From the NCBI RefSeq assembly GCF_019649055.1, contig NW_026570660.1:1-22160 (forward strand): a stretch of 22,160 nucleotides of DNA, read 5' to 3'. Within the stretch, counting starts at the first letter, position 1. The number at the start of each line of letters is the position of its first letter. Under the pieces are notes generated by a model. The model saw nothing but the letters and a program-made list of their open reading frames with translations. It ran no database searches and was not told the origin of the DNA. Shown one piece after another: positions 1-9,263 of this stretch. Both the position numbers and the translations under genes were made by a program. Source of the DNA: Paramacrobiotus metropolitanus (lineage: Eukaryota; Tardigrada; Eutardigrada; Parachela; Macrobiotidae).

Positions 1-391
1 GCAAATCTGCACCGTTAGTTTCCATTAAAACGTTAGACATTGTGTCGGAAAATAAGTGATGGTTTGTGCCTTTGCGGAGAAAAGTAGATGAAAAGTTTCA
101 CTGGCAAGAGGAAGAATACCTGAAGAACTTAACTTCAAGAGAAGGATGCACAAACGCTGGACGGTTGGAACCGTTTAAGACCAGATCGACGATAAACTTG
201 CGACGAGCGAGTGATACGTGAGCATCGTGATGCTGATCAAGATTGCTGACAATGAGCGCTCTCTGTTCTCTTGCTCACGTTGCGCAATAGGCAATAGCCG
301 GTGTACAATGGACACACTACACTCGTACGTCTACTACGTAGTACGTACGTTTAATACACAGGTACTGTCTGGCCAGTTCAAGCAGATATAA
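1..391. other. no gene recognised
   Basis: No open frame with protein-like character, RNA gene or transposon end was recognised here. A run of ACGTA/TACGT words lies around 325-352, just before the MITE-like element. The left edge could be part of an interrupted gene, but nothing supports one. Confidence 0.4.
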
Positions 392-626
392 TAAGGGACC
401 ATCCATAAATTACGTACGCAAAAAACCACGATTTTTTCACCACTACCTCCCCTTCGTAGCGGTCCGTCACGTTTGTTTGACCCCTCCCCCCTGGTTCGTT
501 CAATCGTAATACATGGAGCTGTCCAACCCTCTCCCCCTGGGTTCGCCGAGGCCGTCACAGCTTGTCACATTTTTTGGACCCCTCCCTCCTGGTTCGCTGC
601 GTACGTAATTTATGGATCGCCCCTAA
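392..626. mobile_element. MITE-like DNA transposon with 26-bp TIRs
   Basis: A 229-bp element (395-623) is bounded by imperfect terminal inverted repeats. The left end is GGGACCATCCATAAATTACG and onward to 420; the right end read in reverse is GGGGCGATCCATAAATTACG and onward to 598. TAA lies on both sides (392-394 and 624-626), consistent with a 3-bp target duplication. The interior has three imperfect copies of a C-rich motif ending in GGTTCG (about 480-500, 523-545 and 578-597). It encodes nothing. Ends containing CCATAAATTACGTA are familiar from abundant non-autonomous elements in arthropod genomes; the superfamily is not assigned here. Confidence 0.8.
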
Positions 627-923
627 ATATTCCATTTATACGTGCGTGCCATGTATATCCAAAATTTAATGGAGTTTTCAACCCAAAAATTCAAACCCAT
701 ACAAAAAATGCATGAGCGGAAGTTCAACGTTGAACTGTGTACACCAAACTTAACCAGCCGTAACAGTCCTTACATTTCTGATTTAATAATCATAACTTAA
801 TAATTGTTCAATTTAAAAAAAGAATTTAACATTGTAAAGACTTGATTCAGTGCTGAAGTAATAAGAATCAACACTGAATGCTACGAGCAGCTAGATGCTC
901 GTACAGCTAGATGCTACGAGCAT
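627..923. other. AT-rich spacer, no gene
   Basis: No gene seen. It contains a perfect 16-bp palindrome, AGTTCAACGTTGAACT (721-736), and an 11-bp direct repeat AGCTAGATGCT at about 889-915 inside a GCTACGAGC-rich patch, directly before the retrotransposon remnant. Confidence 0.5.
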
Positions 924-1975
924 TTGGCCCTTATTGATGTCATGGACGAATGCGTACGTACCGGCATGCAATCAATCCTGAATGTGCGGGTTAATGATCG
1001 TCAGTGGAGCCAAATGACGCTGCCAGTAAGGGATGGTGGATTGGGACTACGGACTACTAAATCGCTAGTTTTTCCTGCCTTTTTGGCATCGGCGTATTCG
1101 GTAGTGTCGTTGGTTTCGAAAATCTACGAGTCCACTACGGCAGCTCTCATCGATCCAGTTGTTCAGAAGTGGGTAGAAGGAACTAATTGTGAACCTCCAG
1201 CCGAAGACTGTAGGATGTTTCAGCATACTTGGGATCGTCCAGCTATAGACCTGGTCGTTTTGTCGCTGAAGTCAACTGCCTCGAACGAAACGGACAAAGC
1301 AGTGCTCCTGCTGCCCTTCATCGAGAATCCGGAGCATGGATAAATGCCCTTCCAGCACCAAGTCTGCGTACACTCTACGTGACGAGGAAGTCAGAGGGTG
1401 TCGCCCTTCGATTCGACTTCCCGTGGTAGAAGAGCATCACTGCGCGAATTGCGGAAGCCTCGTGAAGTAAATGGCCATCACGGTCTATCCTGTTCAAGCA
1501 GCAAGGAGATGATGGTCACGTCATACTGAATTGAACAACGAAGTTAAACGCTCCTTGAGACTGCGGGTTACCCTGTCAGTCCGAACCGTCGGGCCTGTCA
1601 AATAAAGAAAACAAACGTCCCGATGGTATGACTTTGATTCCTGTACGCGATGGGAAGGCGGTTGTGGGATGCAACGTGCTGGGACACTGTAGCCGTCTCA
1701 CGTGCACGCTAGTTCTTTGAAAGCCGGAAGTGTAGCGCAGATGGCAGAAGACTACAAGCGCCGGAAATACGCCTTCGTCGAGGATTTGGGATATCTTTTA
1801 CGCTCTGGCCGTCGAGACATTTGGGACATTTGGATTGGCTTTCGGAGCTAATCCGTTTCGTCGGCCGCAAGATTCGTGTCATTACCGGAGAGCCTCGATC
1901 TACAGCCTTTTGAGACAACGTTTGCTTTAGCTGTAGTCAGAGGAATGCAGCTGTTTTGGGTACATTTAACGCACG
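924..1975 (+). pseudogene. non-LTR retrotransposon ORF2, degraded 3' end
   Basis: This is the C-terminal part of a non-LTR retrotransposon polyprotein, broken by several frameshifts and stops. The first frame (924-1343) reads through LPVRDGGLGLRTT and PAFLASAYS, a signature seen after the thumb region of many invertebrate non-LTR reverse transcriptases. A frame change then gives GAWINALPAPSL (about 1311-1365). Next comes a C-x2-C pair (CANC, 1441-1452), a matching HHGLSC (about 1476-1493), RPDGMTLIP (about 1616-1642), LWDATCWDT (about 1660-1690), and finally GEPRSTAF (about 1887-1910) and NAAVLGT (to about 1970). The order zinc-finger-like CCHC, then RPDG, then WDATC resembles the restriction-like endonuclease tail of R2/NeSL-type elements; that assignment is inference. 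The 5' part and catalytic RT core are absent. No poly(A) tail is seen, so the 3' end is uncertain. Confidence 0.85.
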
Positions 1976-2570
1976 TACTAAATTCGAAAGACGCTAATGA
2001 TTTTGGATGTTTTTTCAATGTTTAAAATTCGGAACTTTATTAGTGTAAACCCGCGCAGGCGTATTGTTATGTAATGGCAGATGCCGATTAAAGATTGGAC
2101 ACTGAATTATCAGGATTTGTTTGGACGGAGAATGGCGCGTGTAGAATGCGGAGATCCTGGCAGCAGCTAGGTTAGCTGCCGATAAGTGCGTGAACGGTTG
2201 AACCCAAAGTTTGTCTTAAAGAGTTTCTAGCTTTTATTAGGATAACTGTGTTTAAAAAAAGGGAAGCGGTGCTTTTCGCTTTTCTGTATTACGAGTTGCA
2301 TATGAAAATTGTAATTATCAAATTAAATTACCAAACTATAACTAATTATTATGTACTGATCGCCCATACCATATTTTTTGCAAAGCATTTAACGTACGAT
2401 ATTGATTTTATCATTGGTTGACAAGTTATCCAACGTATGTTGATTTTCACACAACTCACAAGAGGAAAACGGGACTGTGTAGCTGACCAGAACAAAATTA
2501 ATATCACGCAAACATATTCACGCAGGAGAAACGAAGAAAATGCACGATGCCAAACGAGCTACCACCCTTA
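1976..2570. other. retrotransposon tail and 3' flank of BTB gene
   Basis: No gene seen. It probably holds the 3' UTR of the retrotransposon remnant up to about 2100. On the minus strand AATAAA at 2238-2233 is the first poly(A) signal after the BTB gene stop, 333 nt downstream, so it is only a candidate. Confidence 0.4.
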
Positions 2571-3796
2571 TTACCAAAACCGCTCACTATCAGGATGAAT
2601 AAGGAGGTAATCCGAGATGGGCAGGGTTTCCCGATCCGGCACCATCGCCTCGGCGCTCTTCTCCAAATCCGGCAAACCCACCTGTCGCGCCATCTGCACA
2701 TAGTACATGGCATTCTCCGGCCGGACATTCTCCACCAGGACCTCTTCACACGCCGCCCGCAAACCGTCCATACCGTACCGTTGAGCCGCCAAACACAATT
2801 CCTCCACACGGTCTTCCGTGGTCGGCCGCTCTCGGGCGTAAGCGTAGCGGAGCATCATCTCCAGCAGCTCTCCGTCAATATCCGGCAGCTTACACGCCCC
2901 CGTCATCTTCACGGATTCATCGTGCCCGAACAGAAGGTCGAAGACAGGGAAGGCGGTGGAAAGGATGGCGCGGTGAACCGGGAAGACACGGTTATCGCTG
3001 GAGATGAGGGTGGCGTCTGCGAGTGGCCCGAGCGACAGGAGAGGCAGAAGATCAGCGCGCGGTGTGGCGATTTCGAACGTCAAGATCACCACGACCATCT
3101 GTCCTTTGCGGAGGGCCGTGCCTTTGGGCTCGACGAGGGTGGAAAGGTCATCGTTGCGTTGCTCGGAAGACACGTCCGTCCATCCCTTCGGGCCGATTTT
3201 CACGGTGGAATTAGCGCCGCCTTTCGCTCTGCAAAGGTCAATATTTAGTTGACAGTAAACACATACTTGGGGCAGCGAATACTGAGCGAAATCTTCCATT
3301 TTCATCTGCCTTTATGATAATTAAAAATAAGACTATTTTATTATATTGATATATTCAAGGTGAGCGCTAACTTAGTTCCCGGTAAACACGATGGCTAAAT
3401 GCTGTAAGTCACGCTTACTTCTCGTTCGACTCATTTTACAACTGTATTACAAACTAGCGAACCATCAGTACAAACAGTATTGTTTATCACGTACCGCACA
3501 GTGCAATGGATAAGCAGGCTCCTGGCCGAAACAATCTGCTTGTGATCGCTCTGGGGAAAGACCCGCGCCGTCACTTTCTTGGCCCACCGCTGCATCCACA
3601 TGGAGGACGGGATCTCCGGATAGTCCCGTTGGCGGTCCACGCGAAATTCGGCCACGAACCTACTCTCGCTGGGTTTCTTCAGGGCGTTCCCTTGTAGTAG
3701 AGGAGATTGGATGAAGTGTTCCGTGGGGATGGTGTACTGCAGGCTCCACGATAGTCGACGCTGCTGAGAGGGGAACGGCTCGCGAAAAGCGCTCAT
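2571..3796 (-). CDS. BTB/POZ protein with divergent MATH-like N-terminus
   Basis: Two-exon gene. Exon 1 runs 3796-3495 and ends in a GTACGT donor. Exon 2 runs from about 3309 to the TAA at 2571-2573. The intron is 185 bp. Two acceptors lie 4 nt apart (AAAG|GCAG|ATG); only the upstream one keeps the frame, giving 346 residues. The C-terminal half is a clear BTB/POZ fold followed by its helical extension: ADATLISSDNRVFPVHRAIL, then FPVFDLLFG, LLEMMLRYAYARERP, ELCLAAQRYGMDGLRAACEE and ENAMYYVQMARQ. The layout and length (SPOP is about 370 residues) match MATH-BTB substrate adaptors of Cullin-3 ubiquitin ligases. Residues 1 to about 190 sit where MATH would be but match it only weakly, so substrate specificity is unknown. 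The start is the first ATG of the exon 1 frame; no TATA box is evident. The intron and MATH call are less certain than the BTB call. Confidence 0.85.
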
Positions 3797-4330
3797 GATC
3801 ACCGATCACGTCAAAAAGTTAGTTTTATTATTACCGTAATAGAACGCGAAAGCTCGTTTCTGATCTGCAAATGCGACTAGTGATAGAATGATTTTACTGC
3901 TCGCACTGAGATGCTTTAAGCGCTCGAAGATTGTGAGGATCCTGTTTACGGACTATGGATCCGGGTGGAAAACGTGTTGTATACAGCTTGATTAGCGTCA
4001 CATCTGCCGTATTGTTACATAATCGTCTATCTGTGATATTATCATTATTTTTGTCGTCCTTTCATTAGTGTTGCTTGTACATGGTATCAGTATGTGATAG
4101 CTGCACCATCCAAGCGGTACTTGGAAGCGCGCACTGACGGCACACATGCAACTTTTCTATTGTACATGGCGGATTAAAACGGCATTTTATGTACAATTAA
4201 GTCGACGAATTGGCCGCACAAAAACCAACAGTTGAGTACTGTGTGAAACAACGCGAATCATCAAGCCATATTTTCTGCAAACATCTTACTTACCATTTGA
4301 CAACGTCCCAGCGCGAACGAAAACTTTGGC
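3797..4330. other. intergenic, no gene
   Basis: This is the upstream region of the BTB gene on the minus strand. No TATA box, open frame or repeat was recognised. Confidence 0.4.
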
Positions 4331-4396
4331 CATAATTACGCATTCTACAATGATGACAATAACTGTCATCATTGTACTGTAGAATGCGTAATTATG
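4331..4396. repeat. near-perfect 66-nt inverted repeat (hairpin)
   Basis: The left arm, 4331-4358, is the exact reverse complement of the right arm, 4364-4396, apart from a 5-nt insertion (TGTAC) in the right arm. The loop is 5 nt (ATAAC). This gives a 28-bp stem with one bulge. It could be a pre-miRNA-sized hairpin, the remnant of a short palindromic transposon, or a replication-generated palindrome. There is no direct sign of transcription. Confidence 0.85.
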
Positions 4397-5212
4397 TGTA
4401 ATACGTGTGCGTTGATCTCCAACAACTTAATTACTGTGGATAACTGTATTGTTTGCAGTTTAATTCCAACCCGGCAAATCATTATCAGTTTAGGATCTAG
4501 CTGAGAACGAAAAGAGCCAGATTAAAAGTTTGGATTACAACTTTAGAGCTGGCAAGCGACAGCTGACCTTTCGCAATCATTCGTGTAAAGTGTCAAAACG
4601 TAATAATATACACATACATATACGTAATAAGATACTCACATAGCTCGGTTAACGGTTACAACAGTGTGCCATAAAATACACCGTACTAAAATCGTGACTT
4701 TTGTTTGCTATTACTGCCGAGGTTCTGGATTGACGGGACATTCGTCTTTATCAACGTACAAAACCCACCATTAAATGGAAACAGGCTGTTTAAGGTAAAA
4801 TTTTTACTTGATTAAGTGGATATCATTTTCGAACGGCTTTTTCGTGATTGCATTAGCGGAAGTTGTCCTTTAGATCCAGCAAAATCAGAGCAGATACAGT
4901 AGCTCTGCCCACTATGCTACTGCATGTTTGCGGCGATGCTTCTGGTTATGGAGATGGTTGTTGTTTTGCAACTTTATAATGAACTCATAAACCTGAATTT
5001 ACTTTCAGAAAATATGCTATTGAGCGAAATAAACGAGAAAACTCGACTAAATAAATCCGAATATCGGATAACACAATTTAAAATAAGCAGATTACAGACC
5101 ACTGCCGAATCAATGCAAATCTTTAAATCATGGTATCAATATGGTACTAATAAAGTGCCACTCAAGCAGTAACGATCGCAGACTGTACAATCGAAATCAG
5201 GCATCCATAACC
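4397..5212. other. intergenic, no convincing gene
   Basis: An 82-codon frame at 4924-5172 (+) begins with methionine and hydrophobic residues, but it has no promoter, no clean signal-peptide shape and AT-driven composition. No RNA gene or repeat was recognised. Confidence 0.35.
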
Positions 5213-5425
5213 TTAAGGATGTTGGCCCTGCCTCCTGGCTTGTTCGGTAATGGACGGTGGTTTCGGGAGCGGCTTGTCTCCAGGCAAGGGAGGCAGCGGT
5301 TTGTTCTTGGGGTCTTTCGGATCCGGCAGCGGCTTGTTCTTGTTGCTCTTTCCGGCTTCGATGAAACCGGCAAAGATGGCCAAGCACAAGGTCAATACAA
5401 CGAGCAATCGTCCCAAAGAAACCAT
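5213..5425 (-). CDS. secreted Lys/Pro-rich 70-aa peptide, copy 1
   Basis: Intronless gene for a 70-residue preprotein. Residues 1-24 form a classic signal peptide (charged start, LLVVLTLCLAIFAGF core, likely cleavage after IEA). The mature part of about 46 residues starts GKSNKNK and has three KPLP units (NKPLPDP, NKPLPPLPG, DKPLPKPP), then the tail ARRQGQHP. It has no cysteine, about 13 prolines and a strong net positive charge. It differs from copy 2 (7590-7802) by a single residue, Ser versus Thr in the PP(S/T)ITEQ segment. The two copies lie head-to-head with about 2.2 kb between their start codons. The composition suggests a proline-rich antimicrobial peptide or an extracellular SH3/WW-like ligand; no family is recognised, so the function is open. 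Confidence 0.85.
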   Translation of the reverse strand: MVSLGRLLVVLTLCLAIFAGFIEAGKSNKNKPLPDPKDPKNKPLPPLPGDKPLPKPPSITEQARRQGQHP

Positions 5426-5540
5426 CGTGGTTAATGTATGAAGCGCGTCGAGAAAGAAATGAAAATCGGCGAAATTTAATTAACAATGTACTGACTTTTA
5501 GCTAGCTCAGAGTATGATGTTCATGGTGATCTGAACATTT

Positions 5541-5552
5541 GCTTTATAAAGC
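5541..5552 (-). promoter_or_regulatory. TATA box of Lys/Pro-rich gene copy 1
   Basis: GCTTTATAAAGC is palindromic. Read on the minus strand, TATAAAG starts 123 nt upstream of the ATG at 5425. A GAGCTAGCT motif at about 5500-5508 lies near the expected transcription start, and a similar AAGCTAGC (7515-7522) lies at the matching place in copy 2. Confidence 0.65.
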
Positions 5553-5769
5553 TTTTCACGTTCTCGACTGCTTGTTTTTGAAACGCTTAATGACAGCGAT
5601 GTCCGTCTTTTACGAACGTTTTCACAGGAATTTTCCGCGCACATGCACTAAACAATACGAAATCTCAATACAAGTTTCTTAGTACCCCGGATAATTTATG
5701 TGGCTCTCTTACTAATTTTGTTCATTCATAACAAATACATCCGGAGGCGCTCCAGTCCCGCGCTGTCAA

Positions 5770-7210
5770 TACAGGGCCGTAATTGTATTTTTGGTAAGTG
5801 CTCGTGCTTATTTCAAGATAGTCGATTTCATTGACATGTTTACGTTCGTTGCCGAAAAACAACCAACAGTGTACTAGTATACGTTTTCAATAACATTGCA
5901 TATGTAATATTAGTAGCATTTTTTCGGTTTTGATGAAGACTCGCTGTCCGTTTTACGTTGAAGAAATTGCTCAGAATTTTCAAATACCACCTTTTAGCCC
6001 GGCATATGGCTACAGGGCAGATGCTGTTTTACGAGTATAACGAAATGTGACAGAACTCACAGAAGTACCATAGTGGAAGTACTGTAAATGCAAGAATAAA
6101 TAACTGGTTTTACTACGCAACAAATTAACAAATAAAGGAAAATATATATAATTATTTAGAAATTATTAATAATCTTAACTAAAGAGTTTTAATCATGAAT
6201 AACTCAAGCGAACCCTATTTACGCTCAGACATGCTACTTCATTTCGAATTTCTGCTTTTCTGTACGTAAGCATACATTACAGTTAATATAGAAGAGCAAT
6301 CTGAAGAGCAGTCTGATTTTTTGTATGTGCAACGAATTATAATCAGCTTACGCATTGTTGGTCTTCTGTACCCTGTATACTTCTATAGATTAAATAACGA
6401 TATTACCAGTACCATTATTTATGTCTACAAATGTATCAGTTCTGTATTTGTATAAGTTGTATTAGTTCTGTATTTCAGCTACAGCGAGGCCATAACGACA
6501 GTAGAGCGCGCATCAGCGCATTACTTGTGAAAACTTGTATCTGTAAAGGAATTCACCTGTAATAAATTGTGTACTGGTACTTATTGTTAATTCAGTAAAT
6601 GTTTAATAAAATATAATATTTCTATTTCGTTTATAATATTATTATGCGTGGAAAAAAAATCGAAAGGGGTCAATGCACAAAGATGCCCCACAGATCTCAT
6701 AATGAGCCGATTCAATGCAAATTTTGCATGCAAACGGATAGTAACATTAAGATTGTTTCACAAAGAACCATGATTTTTGCATTATGTTTTTTCCAGATTG
6801 ATTTAAAAAGAACTTCAAAACTTTTAAAACTGTTTTGTAGCATGGTTGTAGTCAACTTTCTCCACCACAAAACATATGGAAGAACTTGTTTTTCAAAGAA
6901 ACTCAATTACGGCAAGTGCTCGTTCTCGGAAGGGAATTTTATTTTCTCTACAACAATCAAATTCGGTTGTACCCAGTGATCTTTTCATTTATGTTTACTC
7001 AGCGACATAACAGTCAATCATTCCACTACGACCACTACTCAGATACTGCACAATCAAGAATTAAAAAAAAACAACCAAAATCACTATTGTCAACAACTTT
7101 ATTCTTTCCCGGTAAAGTTTCTAAAATCGCGGCCGCATTGCCTTTAATAATTGCAAGGCTAACGCGCTGCTTTAAAAAAAGCCCAGTTTTACTGGAACCG
7201 TGAATCATTG
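5770..7210. other. AT-rich spacer between the inverted gene pair
   Basis: No gene supported. It is very AT-rich around 6120-6190 and 6540-6640. Frames at 6644-6979 (+) and 6712-6906 (-) overlap on opposite strands and look non-coding. The stretch 6680-6800 weakly resembles one arm of the foldback element at 15978-16621 (shared TCTCAT-AT, CCGAT, AAATTTTGCATG and AAGAT-GTTT in order). The 10-mer AAGTGCTCGT occurs at 5796, 6914 and 7263. Confidence 0.4.
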
Positions 7211-7474
7211 TTGACAGCGCGGTACTATACAGACGTTATTAGGTCAACCGTAGCGCCTCCGGAAGTGCTCGTATTCAACTGTTGTGAACGAAAAGCTTGA
7301 GTGTCTCATAATTTCTCAGAGGTACGAAGAAATTTCTATTAAGATTCACTATTCAGCGTTGTTTACGACATGTTCGTGGAAATTCCTTTTATAGAGGTAT
7401 TCACAAAAACAGAACAGCTGTTGACCCAATAACGTTTCAAAAGCAAACATTTGGAAGAACACCAAAAAGCCGGA

Positions 7475-7481
7475 TATATAA
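7475..7481 (+). promoter_or_regulatory. TATA box of Lys/Pro-rich gene copy 2
   Basis: TATATAA starts 115 nt upstream of the ATG at 7590. Just downstream, 7487-7510 forms an 8-bp stem (GCAGTGGT/ACCACTGC) with an 8-nt loop, close to the expected transcription start. Copy 1 does not keep this stem. Confidence 0.7.
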
Positions 7482-7589
7482 TACATGCAGTGGTATACAG
7501 AAACCACTGCACATAAGCTAGCGAGCCGTTTCTGTATTCTTAACTCTCTACAATTTTTAACGTTTCTTTATTGACACGCAACAGCTACG

Positions 7590-7802
7590 ATGGTTTCCCT
7601 GGGAAGATTGCTCGTTGTACTGACCCTGTGCTTGGCCATCTTTGCCGGTTTTATCGAAGCCGGAAAGAGCAACAAAAACAAGCCGCTGCCGGATCCAAAG
7701 GACCCCAAGAACAAACCGCTACCTCCCTTGCCTGGAGACAAGCCGCTCCCGAAACCACCGACCATCACCGAACAAGCCAGGAGGCAGGGCCAACATCCTT
7801 AA
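7590..7802 (+). CDS. secreted Lys/Pro-rich 70-aa peptide, copy 2
   Basis: This is the plus-strand paralogue of 5213-5425: same length, same 24-residue signal peptide, and one residue changed (Thr for Ser). Of the 12 nucleotide differences between the coding regions, 11 are silent (for example TCT/TCC, TTG/CTG three times, CGA/AGA, AAG/AAA, CTG/CTA). The flanking promoters have drifted much further. That pattern shows the protein sequence is under strong purifying selection and that both copies are probably functional. No intron is seen, and no AATAAA lies close downstream. The two genes diverge from a 2.2-kb interval, each with its own TATA box. Confidence 0.87.
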   Translation: MVSLGRLLVVLTLCLAIFAGFIEAGKSNKNKPLPDPKDPKNKPLPPLPGDKPLPKPPTITEQARRQGQHP

Positions 7803-7810
7803 GGGTAGGG

Positions 7811-8241
7811 ATGCCATTGTCAGTTGGACTGTCGGCGACCTTGATCAGTCGTTTTTTTCCGGCTAATATTCACATATTTTACGAAACCAGTTTGACTGCG
7901 TTTTTCTAAATTGCTTCGGCAATGTCTGTAATTTGTACTTTGTATAAGAATGTTGCTGTCCGATGTACTGTCCGATATTCGGATTTAAGCGAATTTGGAA
8001 CGATGTAAAGGCTTTGAGTCAAGATTGAATACGGATTTCTGGGATGGCGTTTCGAATATGAGCGAAGCAGATTTATTTATTCGCTGCTTCGTCTTTGACT
8101 CTCTGGTAGCACCAATTCGACTTGGACAAAATTACAAAGGGAAAAACGTATAGTGTAAACACATAAGTAATTTGCACGGATCCCATACAGATACGTATTC
8201 CGGCTAATGCGAGGGAAAGTTATGCTTTGGTTTTCTGACGT
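7811..8241. other. 3' flank, no gene
   Basis: No gene or repeat was recognised apart from AT-rich 3'-UTR-like sequence after the Lys/Pro-rich gene. Confidence 0.4.
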
Positions 8242-8632
8242 CTACCTTTCTATCTCACTGAGCCAGTAATTATTGAATCCCGTCTTCCGGGCAGGACCGG
8301 GCTCTTTGCTCTTTGATGAAGTTGCGCAACCGACAATAGCCGCCAGAAAACCGGTTGTGATGTAAAAGGTAACTGTCACGGCATAAGTACTGGCAGCTGT
8401 GTTGCAGAACATGCGGACGGAATAACAAGTCTCCTTTGCATCACTCGGAGTATGTAGTCGGGCCGTGCGAAATAGATTATGACAACTGGTGCCATTCTGC
8501 AAAATCTGTGTGCTTTTCGCCGTAAATTCCCTTCGGCGGTTGGTATTCACACGGCTCCTTCGAACTGTGTTTACTTTTTTTCCATTGACAAGTTCGATTC
8601 GCTCGCCAGTATTTTGAGAACGGGCTTACCAA
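8242..8632 (-). pseudogene. putative C-terminal exon of a membrane protein
   Basis: An open frame runs on the minus strand from about 8632 to a stop at 8242 without a convincing start. It has a protein-like look: an Arg-rich part, an ectodomain-like patch with cysteines (GTSCHN, ETCYSV, MFCNT), one hydrophobic segment (YAVTVTFYITTGFLAAIVGC), then a short polar tail ending NNYWLSEIER. This fits the last exon of a type I single-pass membrane protein. A GTAAG-type donor at about 8626 and further frames upstream (8830-9263) hint at a multi-exon or decayed gene. The family is not recognised. It could also be chance, since a plus-strand frame overlaps it. Confidence 0.35.
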
Positions 8633-8829
8633 ACAGTTACAAGTTAAAATTAGGGCGAATCTATACCCCTTTTCTGTTAGATATTTCCTGCACCTTGCAT
8701 TTTCCGCGGGCTATAGGCACCTATTTCTGTTTTATTTCTCAGAGGGCTGACAAAGATCTTTTGGACAGTTTTTTGGTTCACAAAAAATGTTTTGAAGATC
8801 TAACATGACTAAGACTCAGGCATTCACAT

Positions 8830-9263
8830 AAAAAGATATATTAGGCACTCCATCGGGCAATGGGCCGGTTTGGCTGTTCGGCCAGAACAGATCGAAGCGT
8901 ACGGCATATTCCACGCCAGTTCACGCGCATGACAATATCACCCTTCTGCAGGGTTTGCTTGTTCGCTTGTATCTGTTGCTTTCTGGGCATCTCAACAAGA
9001 TCTCAGTTTCTATAACCTCTGCCAGCCACGCACGTTGGGTGGGAGCTTTGTTCTGGCATGCGCTCTTCCACAGTTTCACCATTGCCCACAGTAATTTGTG
9101 TTGGGCAACTGTCGCCGTACAACCGGAAACTTAATGGTCGCATCACGCGTTTCACGTCCGTAGTGCATGATAACTGAAGGAGAAAGTGCTCCGGAAGTGC
9201 ATTTCAGGATACCCGCTTTAACAAACAGGTGGTCATTGGGCCATGTAAGGTGTACCTGCATTC
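8830..9263 (-). pseudogene. degraded coding-like stretch upstream of TM frame
   Basis: On the minus strand a pyrimidine-rich acceptor (CCTCCGCCCTCCGCAG, about 9263-9280) precedes a 61-codon frame beginning MQVHLTWPNDHLFVKAG and ending NTNYCGQW. Further down are protein-like pieces in changing frames: TLQKGDIVMRVNWRG, then VRFDLFWPNSQTGPLPDG. The pieces cannot be joined by obvious splice sites. TLQKGDIVMRV is faintly like ALRKGQMVVVI of the BTB gene at 2571-3796, so a decayed MATH-type relative is possible but unproven. Confidence 0.3.

Larger units (their letters stand above)
5205..5769 (-). repeat. inverted duplication, arm 1 (gene plus promoter)
   Basis: Read on the minus strand, this arm aligns with 7211-7810 on the plus strand. 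The upstream halves share islands such as TTGACAGCGCGG, AGCGCCTCCGGA, GGTAC(T/G)AAGAAA and CGTTTCAAAA, in the same order but well diverged. The coding parts are 94% identical (12 differences in 213 nt). The duplicate is therefore a full promoter-plus-gene unit about 570-600 bp long. Confidence 0.75.
7211..7810 (+). repeat. inverted duplication, arm 2 (gene plus promoter)
   Basis: This is the plus-strand partner of 5205-5769. Homology begins at TTGACAGCGCGG (7211) and ends just after the stop codon in a shared TAAGG...GGATGCC stretch. Confidence 0.75.

Noticed and set aside
2547-3248. 233-codon plus-strand frame
   Set aside because: Antisense shadow of the BTB exon; the BTB reading has clear family motifs.
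4924-5172. 82-codon frame starting with hydrophobic residues
   Set aside because: No TATA box, no cleavage-site pattern, low-information composition.
6644-6979. 111-codon frame in the spacer
   Set aside because: AT-rich, no promoter or splice partner, overlapped by an antisense frame, and partly similar to the foldback repeat.
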